Assembly: GCA_000310025.1 (NCBI GenBank)
Contig: FN649738.1
Span: 1,252,350-1,262,821, forward strand
Length of the DNA stretch: 10,472 nt
From: Ectocarpus siliculosus
Taxonomy: Eukaryota > Sar > Phaeophyceae > Ectocarpales > Ectocarpaceae
Direction: 5' to 3'
In this document: positions 1 through 9,600 of the stretch, piece after piece
How the letters are laid out: the number at the start of each line of letters is the position of its first letter
Position numbering within the stretch: position 1 is the first letter of the stretch
Notes under the pieces: generated by a model
The model's database searches: none
The model's input: the letters and a program-made list of their open reading frames with translations, nothing else
Told to the model about the DNA's origin: nothing
Position numbers and translations under genes: made by a program

Positions 1-571
1 AGCACAGGCTGCTATATCTTCTTGCATTTCACAACGTCAACTCTTTGTTTGCTATATACCGCTGCTTACTGTTAAAGGGGCAAGGGGGCGGTCTGACTTT
101 GCACGCGGGGCGTGAGCTACAGTTGACCGCGAACAGAACGCGTCCTACATTTTTTGGGCTTTGTGCGTGCCGCTGCTGCTTGCGTTGGTTTTAAGTCGCT
201 CGAGTGCCAGAATGAGTCAATCCAACTGATTTAAAACATGAACGTAGAACCACCCTGCTTTTATGTTCGCGACTGTTGCTCAGTGCGCGGGCCAACTGTG
301 GTCTCGCCCGTCGGGTAGATTTTTGTCATGCTAATTGCCGTTGCCGGAGTATTGCTCGTCTTGTGTTCAATGACTGTGGTTGTTGGTTGTTGTCGATCCT
401 ATCTTACGGTCCCATTGATTTCGCCGCCTATTTCCCTCCTTCCTGCTGGTGTTTTCTCAAGATCGACGCGGTTTTCTGTCTTGTTCTCTCTTCGTGTGTA
501 ACTCCGCTCTCAATTATTGCGGCGCTTGCTCGTCTCTCGTGGCAAATCTCTTCGTTTCTCGAACGAAAAAG
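1..571 (+). other. Intron (3' part), upstream of the first visible exon
   Basis: No PPDK-like coding segment was found here in any forward frame; the expected preceding motif (MPGMMDT..NLGLN) is absent, so its exon lies upstream of the window. Open frames exist (for example 276-926), but they do not resemble a known protein and one of them runs through the following exon in the wrong frame. The last ~60 nt are rich in C and T and end in AAAAAG at 566-571, which I take as the acceptor. Nothing else recognisable. Confidence 0.7.
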
Positions 572-682
572 GGCATCATCGATACCACGGGAAACGAGCG
601 CTTCGCGTACGACACCTACAGGCGCTTCCTCAACATGTACTCCGACGTGGTCATGGAGATGGACAAGGAACCCTTCGAGGAG
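572..682 (+). CDS. PPDK: PPDK exon a (ATP-grasp domain)
   Basis: This exon encodes window residues 1-37. It reads [14 protein letters not shown], followed by [16 protein letters not shown], which matches the PPDK segment TGNPRF.YDSYRRF.QMYSDVV of the N-terminal nucleotide-binding domain. The acceptor is AAAAAG at 566-571; a G-I-I-D lead-in fits the usual GLI..TGN, so the border is likely but the weakest in this gene. The donor is GAG|GTACGA at 683 and the downstream intron is phase 0. Confidence 0.9.
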
Positions 683-3628
683 GTACGACATGACTTGTAT
701 CCCCCCACACACACCCTCCCCCCTCCCGTTCACGCATTCCCATTGTGAGTTTTTCTCCACTCAGTGTCAAAAGAAGAAAATGCCTCTGTGGGCGTTGTCG
801 AAGTATCGAGAAGCATTTCCTGTGCAGTCCTTCTTGTCTCCATTCCTTCCTCTCAGGGCTACCCCTAGTCCTCTACCTAGGGATGGTGGATACGAGGCTC
901 TCAAGGCCATGGCTTTCCTCTGCTAGGACGCCTTCCTCGCGGAATAGTGACGAGATTGCTTTTATGCCGTACACACGACGATACGCGGCGTCAGCATTGA
1001 CCCCTTGCGACGGGGCATCCCTATTTCGCCCGTGAACCGCCTCATATTCCCTGAAAAGTCGCTCGCATCTCCGAGTACAGCAGAGTTGTTGCAAAGTGCA
1101 GAAGTCACGAACAATTTCCGGCCGTTTCAAGAGGGTCGCTCCGTTACTTTTGGTGTTATGGCACTCTCTCATTTGTTTCCAACATTCATTCGTGTTGACC
1201 AACGTTCTGATCGCCACCATGCCTTGGTCATGCAGCGAGTAACCTTGTCATATCCATATAGACGGTCTAATTTCTACCGGCGGGATTTACTCCAGCTTAG
1301 AACCAGGCAGCACTAACGTATCCAAAAAGAGTGTCCGCTAGGCTAATGTTCGAGCATGTATGCAGAACGCGCCGCGGTTTAGGGACTTCTTGTTTTCGCC
1401 GAGTCTCGTTTCTTATGTTGTCTATGGGATAACCCCGCGGCGACTGTACAGATTTTAGTGTAGGCTTCTTGGCTGAGCACCTCTTGTTACGGCCACGTTC
1501 TCAGATTTTGGATAGTTCAGGATCAACTTGTTACCTGCTAAGTTCTTATTAAGTGGTGGCGCGTGCTGCATATACCGGAGAGAATTGAAGCGGCTCACAA
1601 CGTGATATCACCCGTCTCCACCAATATCAAGAACATCGGTAAGCCGCTCGTACCCCGCTGTGTATGTACTCCACGCCCAGACGAAGGACGTCGAATCTAC
1701 AGCGCAGAAATTGCAGCTCCCGAGATGATGTGCGTCCACACCAATTCAATCATCGGCCTATACATGCAAATGGTATTTTCTGATTGTCGATGGCAACGCC
1801 GTCTGTCTTTGCCAGGTGATCGACAAGATCAAGAAGAAGAAGGGGATCAAGCTCGACTTGGAGATGGAGGCCTCGGACTGGAAACAGGTGTGGTGTGCGG
1901 CGGGAGATGGGTGGGGCGCGATACAAAGCCAAAGAAGGCGATATTAACAGTGTATCTGAAGGATAGAGAGAAGCAGGCGATGTTTTGTCATATTCGCCTG
2001 GGGACAACCCAGCGCAGAACGCAGGGTGTGTGGCTTGTATCAGGCAATTTTATCAGCCGCCAACTGTGTATGGGCTGGAATTTGAGGCTCATCAAGGTCG
2101 ACATTGCGTGTGAGGTCGACGGCGGCTGGATTCGTGGGTGTGGGTTTAGGTCGATAGATATAAGTCCACGCAGTCGGCCGCAAATGGATTTCCGGGGGGG
2201 GGCATCAACAGCTCTGGCCGCGGGGGCGGTCTTCGGCACGCTTGACCAGCGATTACCAGAAACGACAGGGATGAGGAAAGACAACGAGCTATTTTTCAAG
2301 CGTATTTTGCGCGGATGACGCCACAAGATTGTGTCGCTGGCGTTGAAGCTGATCGTCGGTGGTCATGCCCCTGCGCGACCATCCATAGAGGCACGTAGTA
2401 ACGTTTGCTGTTAGTGTCACGTGACGCATGAGGCGGCGCATCGTTGTTTCTCATCAAGGCTTGAGGATCCCCCCCGCGCCTCTTGCACCCGACACGACCC
2501 TGCCCCGTGGTGTCTGTTCCACATACCACTGCCGATCAAAAATGAACAGGTAGTTGCTGAGTTCAAGAATCTCAATCCGAACGTGCCCATGGACCCGAGG
2601 GAGCAGCTTCGCGGCGCAATCCTGGCCGTTTTCCGCTCCTGGAACAATGACCGCGCTATCCGCTACCGGTCGTACAACGGCATCCCCGACGCGTGGGGCA
2701 CCGCCGTGTCGGTGCAGGCCATGGCCTACGGCAACATGAACGACGTGAGCGGCGCGGCGGTAGAGCTGAGCGGCTTGAAAGCTTGTCCGCGGTGGTTTGA
2801 TCCGTTGGCTGTACTTGTTGCGATTTTACTTCTCTCGGGGTTTGGCGGAAGGCTTTTCATTTGTTTCCCATGTACGTTCTGTCGCAGCATGATGTTTTGC
2901 GTTAGCAGCGAAGCGTGGCTCCGATTTATGTTTGTTGACGCACGACAGCATTGTCTATAGCCTTTCATTTCTTCCCTGCGTCCGCCGGCAACATCAGGCA
3001 GGGACCAGACACCCGGCCGATTTTCACTCAAAGATAGTTTTTCGTGTCAAATCTTTCGCGTTTCACGTTTATTGATGGCTTTTGAGTATCTCCATGCGAC
3101 AATACACACAGGAAATGGAAAGATGCAGTTGCATTGGTCCATCATTTCGAGTTGTTCTATCGCCCCCCGTGTGTTTACAATCCTCTTTTTTCTCCTGTGT
3201 GTTGACAGGCTTGCGGGACCGGTGTGGCATTTTCGAGAAACCCTTCGACGGGAGAGAACAAATTCTTCGGCGGTGAGAAGTTGTGGTTTGAGAGAAAGTT
3301 GCCGTTCTCGTTGTTGTTGGTTGTGTTCCTCAAATGCAAGTCTTGCTTGCGCGATAGGGCAATTTTCTCTGAAGTACTGGCGGAACCAGGTAGAGGCGAC
3401 GGCCGGTAAATTTATTGTGGGGTATTACAGAAGTATTTTCGCTCTAAAGGAAACTCCAAGAGAGTATCCAAAACCCGAAAAGAATCCTTGTGTGCAGGAG
3501 AGGCGGTAGAGGGGGAGAGACCCAGAAAGGGAGGGATGGAGATAGAGAGCGAGAAAGAGATAATAAGAGAGGGGAGAGAGAGAGAAAGAGAGAGAGGGAG
3601 AGAGAGGGAGAGAGAGGGATGAGAGAGG

Positions 3629-3662
<34 letters not shown>

Positions 3663-6600
3663 GGTGCCATGAAAGGAGACTTGCCGAAAATATTCCTATC
3701 TTATCACCACCCGTTCCGCTCCCCCGATGTTGGTGGTCTCCGTTGGTAGTCTCCGCACACCTACCTTGCCATTCGGATGAAAAACATGGCGTGTTGATGC
3801 GGCCTTGTTCCACTAAACCCGTCCTGACATCATATTCAACGATGATTTCTCACGGCGTTTGTAAGAGTTCCTGGCTAACGCAGCCGGAGAGGATGTCGTT
3901 GCCGGCATCCGCACCCCGCAGCCCTTGGAGGAGATGGCCCAGAAGTGGCCCGAGGTGTACGCCGAGCTCTTCAAGTACCAGGAGCAGCTCGAGAAGTACT
4001 ACGGCGACATGCAGGTCTTGATGTTGTTGATTGTGTGCTTGTTTCGGTTTTGCTCGTTGGCGTTTGGGTCTCGCTGCCTGTGGTTTCACCGCTGACAAGC
4101 CTCGCTGCTGTTCAGTGATTCGGGCACCACCATGCATACCAGTGATACCAGCGGCATCTTGGACTCCTACTTACTCGTCACTTAGCACCCAACAACCACT
4201 GCTGCTGCTGATGTTCAGCACCATGCAAACAGTCTCTCTCTGACCAACCCGGAACGTGATCCCCCCGGTTTACTACCTTCCAGGACATTGAGTTCACTGT
4301 CGAGAACGGGCGGCTGTACATGCTCCAGTGCCGCAACGGGAAGCGCACGGCGAAGGCCTCGGTGAAGATCGCCGTGGACATGGTGAAGGAGGGGACGCTG
4401 TCGGCGCAGGAGGCCCTCCTCCGCATTCCGGCGAACCAGATGGACTTCTTTCTGCACCCGACACTCGACCCGAAGGCCAAGAAGGTACGCCCACGGTTGT
4501 TGTCGGTGTGTTTGGTCTTGGTCTCTGTTGGACTTCTTTCTGCACCCGACACTCGACCCGAAGGCCAAGAAGGTACACTCACGGTTGTCGTCGGTGTGTT
4601 TGGTCTTGGTCTCTTTTCTTGCTACGAGTGATGGCGGTGGTGATGGTGTGGTGTTGCAGTCGTTCGTGCCGGAGTCTTTGTTTGGGTGTTGGTGTCGCTG
4701 TTACATGAAGTGAACGTGGGTGTTTGCCGCCTCTCTACCCGCAGGGCGACAGCGCGTTTCGTTCGTCTATCCTTTTCCTTTATCATCGCGGTGCTTTTCC
4801 TCGTTCTCGACGCGGTACACATACTCCGGGGAGCAATCCCAAGCCGGTTCCGTTCAATTGCCCACCCACGGGCAATGGCGTCTTCCCCCTAGAACAGTGT
4901 ATCCCACTTTGACCCTCCATTTGTTTTTTCTTCCAACAAAACCCGTCCCACGCGGAAACCCCGCCGTCAGACGCTGATCGGGGAAGGGCTACCGGCGTCC
5001 CCGGGAGCCGCCACGGGCAAGATCGTCTTCACGCCGGACGATGCCGAGGCCATGGCCAACCTCGGGCAGGACGTGATTCTGGTCAGGAAGGAGACCACGC
5101 CGGAGGACATCCACGGGATGAAGTCTGCCCAGGGCGTCCTGACGGCGCTCGGCGGCATGACCTCGCACGCCGCGGTGGTGGCGCGCGGCATGGGCAAGTG
5201 CTGCGTGAGCGGGTGCACGGCGGCGGAGGTGGACGTGAAGACCAAGACCCTCACGGTGGGCTGCTGCTATGTGTGTCGTCGACGTCCTTTTTCGGGTGTT
5301 GTTGTGAATGAAGATGTTGTTTTTATGTTCGTGCTGAAGTTGTTGTCGCTGTTGAAGTCTTTCCTGCTAAAACTCCTCACCTTAGGATGGCCTCAACTCT
5401 TCACCGTAGGAGTCGCTCGCGGAAACTATGCCGGACCCCACGATATTTTATCCGGCGCCCATCCCGACCGGTCGTCCGAACCCAACTTCGTGCAGTTTGC
5501 CTGTGTTGTGCGAAGCTATCGCACGCTGAGCCAAGTCGCCTCGCCGACACCCCTTGCCTCTTGCCCCGTTACAGCTTGGCGAGAACAAGCTCAAGGAGCA
5601 CGACGTTGTCACGATCGACGGCAGCACCGGAGAGGTGTACCTCGGCACGGTGGACAGACGTTCCGCCGCAGAGGACGAGGACTTCCAGGCCGTCCTCAAG
5701 TGGGCAGACGACATTCGCGAGCTCAAGGTGCGATGGAAAGGTTGAGAACGTCGCTGGATTGCGGTTCCGGAGAAAACTTGTTGGTAGCGTGCTTGACACG
5801 CGCAGAACGCGTGCTTTTCCTCGTCATTGCGTCGGACCTACGTTGTTGTTGTTCTGGACTGTCGTTGCGAGGACTTTGGCGCCCATGCCCTCGACCAAAC
5901 ACCCCTTGCGCACACTTTGAAACCCACACCTTGCCGCACTCCCTCTTCCTCCTCCTCCTCCTCCTCCGCTGCCGCCGCCACCGCCGCCGCCGCCGCCGCC
6001 GCCATAACTGCCACCGTCGCTCCAGATCCTGACCAACGCGGACACGCCCGAGCAGGCCGCCACCGCCCGCGGCCTCGGCGCGCAGGGGATCGGCCTGTGC
6101 CGCTCGGAGCACATGTTCTTCGCGCCGGAGCGGATCTCGGCGATGCGCGCCATGATCGTGTCGGAGAGGAAGAAGGAGCGCCTCGAGCACCTGGAGACCA
6201 TGGCCGCATTCCAGAGCGAGGACATCTCGTCGATTCTCAAGTGAGTTTTGTTGCACGGAGGGGGCGGTTGCTTATTTTCGTGGGGGTGGTCGTGTGTGTG
6301 TGCGTGTTTTCTTCGAGGCGTTCCTCGCTACCAACCTCTCAGAGATGACCGTCACGGAAAGGTCTTTTTTTTTTGGTTGGCGAGGTACCCCGTGTCTGGT
6401 ATCCGATGTTCCTCGGCAGTGAAACACATGTGAACCGTTGAGCGAAAGAGCTTAATCTGGATGGACCTTTCCCATGAACGCACCCCCCTCCCGTTTTTTT
6501 GGGTTTTCCAGGGAAATGGACGGCTTGCCGGTGACCATGCGCCTTCTCGACCCTCCACTTCACGAGTTCCTTCCCCACTCTCACGAAGAAATGCAGGTAC

Positions 6601-9600
6601 GAAGGACGTGTGCGCCAGCGGTTTCGCCTTGGCTTTCGCGGAATTTTGGCTTCCATTTGCTGGCCTAGCTGCTGCTGCTGCTTCGTGCTTGCGTGTGTCA
6701 GCTGTTGATTAGCGTCGACCGCGCCAGCTGGCTTGACAAAAGCGAAAACGTCATTTTCAGCGGGTCAAAATGTGCATGCGCACGTAGACGATGGTGGGAT
6801 GCACTCGTGGGGGACTCTCCTGCCATCAGCACCTGTGGGTTCCTGCCTATATCCCCGGTCGTTATTTTTTTTCACACGGCCGTGGGTCTGAATCGAAGGC
6901 TTTTTGGAAGTCAATCCTACCGTAGTCGCCGTTTTGCGAACGACCACCGTCACTTTAACAGGGGGTGGTATCTTCCGTACAACAACACCGCCAGCGGGAT
7001 TTCGGATTCAGGCAATCATTCAATTGCGTTTTTTGTCCTATTTTCACATACTACAGTTAGTACATCACCATGTGAAAGTGTCCCTCTACCCCCCACCATT
7101 CTATCTTCACCTCCGTCCTGTGTGGACTCCATCGTCATCGGAACCCCTCGGCAGTCCCTCGCGGACACGGTCGGCAAGCCGCTGTCGGTGGTCAAGGACC
7201 GCGTGGCCCAGCTGCAGGAGGTGAACCCCATGCTCGGGTTCCGAGGCTGCCGGCTGTCCGTGGTGTACCCGGAGATCACGGAGATGCAGGCCCGGGCGAT
7301 CGCCTCCGCTGCCGCCGCCAACAAGAAGGTACCGAGCTGCGAGCGGTCTACAGGCCTGACTTTTTGTCGTGGTGGATACCGAGGGTCGTTTTTTTTTTTT
7401 GTACATGTTTCTGCTTTGTGGAAGAAGGATGTTGTCGGGGTGTAGGAGAGGACGGTCGCCACAAGCACCGTGACGCCTGCTGTTGGTGTCATCGTCACAA
7501 CGTCGTTCCCACACGTGTTGTAAAGCGACGGTTCAAGGCGCGACCAAGGCAAACGGCCAATGTCAGGGAGAATGCAAGCAACTAAGTACATAACACAAGA
7601 TGAGAACAACGGGCGACTACGTGTTTTGCAATTTCCCTGGGTGCTCTGTTTCATACGTAGCCGCTAGAAGCTCTGATTGATCGAGACTCCAGTGCTTCGC
7701 ACAACGATTAGGGTCTGGGCGGGAACCCCGATTGGCGTTCGTCGCGCCATCGCGCCAGCGTTCATCGCTGCACGCACTGACTCATGAGTGGTGGCAGAGG
7801 CGGAAGGGGAGCGGGTACCCGAGGCCGTGACATGCTTCCCCCCTTGACTGAGTGGTCTTTGGCCGTGATTCCATGACTGTTGTCTCTCGTTCAACCCCTG
7901 TGCATAGCCTTCGGTCTCGGCATCTTGATCATTCGTGAGTCGTTTTCGTTCGTTGATTCCTCGGCAAACAATGAGCCCAATACAACATCCGCGCATCTTT
8001 CTGCTCTTTTGGGTTCACCTTGGCCAGGCTGGGCTAGACCCCAAGCCGGAAATCATGGTGCCGGTGGTCTCAACCGCGAAGGAGCTGAGGTTAATCGTGC
8101 CGCGGATCGAGGCTGCCGTCTCAGACGAGCTCAGGAAGGCCAACGAAGAGGTGGGCCAAGTTTTAAGGGTTCACTGTTGTTCGAGAATTCGCGTGTACCC
8201 TTAGGTTGTTTTCGGGTTGGATGCACGGTGCTTTTTTTAGGGTTTCAAGGCCGCCGTCATTAACTAGCTGCGTCTAGTTTGCGATTGGACGATGTCTCCG
8301 AGCGTTTTGCCCGTGGTTTGCGAGGGTTTTTTCCTACAAACTATTGATACGCACAAGTCCTTGGTGAGTGCGCCTGCTCCTCCCTGCAAGGTGCGGCGGT
8401 TGTTGTTGTTGTTGTTGATGGTGTTGTTGTTGCTGATGGCGGTGGCCTTGTCGTCGTCTCGTCTCGTGTCATCCCTGGTATATCCAAGCCCGTCTCCTTC
8501 ATGCACTGGTCCGTCCGGGAGCAGACGACTGGTTTGCACACTTCTCCACAAGCAAAGTTCTCACGCTAGAGGAAAAGCAGCCTTAGCTTCTCATTAAACA
8601 GGCATACAATGCGACTGGCTCCAATATACGATGATGATGGTTGTGTCGAATAGGTCAAAAGGAGACGAAACAAAGGGTGGTCTAACGTGAGTATGGTACT
8701 GATGACAGTGACGATACGAATATGGTGCTCGACCTATAGCATTGACCACTGCTGGAGCGTTCCCTCTTGATGATGAAGTGGGCTCTGGTGACCAGACCAT
8801 CATCAACTCCGCCCGACACATGTCAGGCCCAAGACCGTCAAACCTTCCCCATTCCTCCTCTCCTCTCGCGGACCTTCATTTCCGTTTGACCACAGCTGGA
8901 CATCCCCATTGGCACGATGATGGAACTCCCTCGAGCGTGCGTGACCGCGGACGAGATAGTGGGCACGGAGGGCGTGGAGTTCATGAGCTTTGGCACGAAC
9001 GTGAGTTAGGGTTGTTTTTTTCGTACGGGGGTCGTCGTCGTAGTCGTTGTTGTTGTTTTTGTTCTTGTTTTTGTAGGCGTAGGCCAAGATCGCGCCGCGT
9101 TGTTTTGTAGTTCGAAAACACACAGTTGTTGCGCGACTTCAGAGGAAGTTGGAAGAACTGCTCCGGCTTCCGACAAGGTGGCACTGCCAATCCGTGGTGA
9201 CAGCGACGGCAACGGCGGGCTTGTCGCAAGACAAGTACATTTGTTGAGAGTCATGCCTGCGACGCTTCCTGCGTTGCTTGCGGTTCATGCTGGCGACATG
9301 GACGGCGCGTACCTCGGCACCCGTGTCTCGACGAGCGCCGTTACCGCGGAGAGAGTGGCTTGCTTCCCTAGACCGCGGTGTCCGCTGGTCAAGGGTTGTG
9401 CAGCTCCAGTTCAACGAAAAACATTTTTTCTGACTAAGAGATGTCGCAATCGAGAGATGAAAGAGGCCGCTCACCGAGATGCCCAAGAGGGTTTGTGCCG
9501 CACAGTGCTCTGGCCAGCATAGCGGTATCCTCACGTACGTGTTGGCGCACCAGCGACGCCTATTGGCCAGGTTATGACCGTGGTGAACAACGCGGCGCGA

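Larger units (their letters stand above)
3273..3865 (+). other. Intron 4 (593 nt, phase 1) with GA-rich core
   Basis: Donor GTGAGA, acceptor GCGTTTGTAAG. The middle is dominated by a purine GA tract (listed separately). A 13-nt unit (GTTGGTGGTCTCC, then GTTGGTAGTCTCC) is duplicated in tandem at 3729-3754. A candidate branch site CTGAC lies at 3824-3828, about 38 nt upstream of the acceptor. Open frames across the GA tract (Arg-Glu or Ser-Leu repeats) are low-complexity artefacts. Confidence 0.8.

Noticed and set aside
1-571. Upstream PPDK exon or gene start
   Set aside because: No frame shows the preceding family motif (MPGMMDT..NLG) or the earlier ATP-grasp residues, so this stretch is treated as intron.
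873-1220. Minus-strand open frame of 115 codons in intron 1
   Set aside because: No known motif, no splice or start context, and no codon pattern like that of the PPDK exons.
3490-3672. Open frames of Arg-Glu (plus strand) and Ser-Leu (minus strand) repeats
   Set aside because: They are translations of the GA tract and lie within an intron of a well-supported gene.
4653-4680. Possible extra exon after GTGTTGCAG at 4660 in intron 6
   Set aside because: The following sequence has no PPDK similarity, and exons f and g join at the length the family requires.
4791-5824. Shared 14-mer GTGCTTTTCCTCGT in introns 6 (4791-4804) and 8 (5811-5824)
   Set aside because: The similarity does not extend convincingly beyond the 14 nt, so a dispersed repeat cannot be claimed.
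5052-6032. Long open frame of 326 codons starting inside exon g
   Set aside because: Only its first part is PPDK. It then reads through intron 7 and through exon h in the wrong frame; the low stop density of GC-rich sequence explains it.
8631-8702. C/D box snoRNA-like pair: ATGATGA (8631-8637) and CTGA (8699-8702), 72 nt apart in intron 12
   Set aside because: The flanks do not form the terminal stem expected next to the boxes, and no convincing inner C'/D' pair was seen. The boxes are short and expected by chance in GATGATG-rich sequence.
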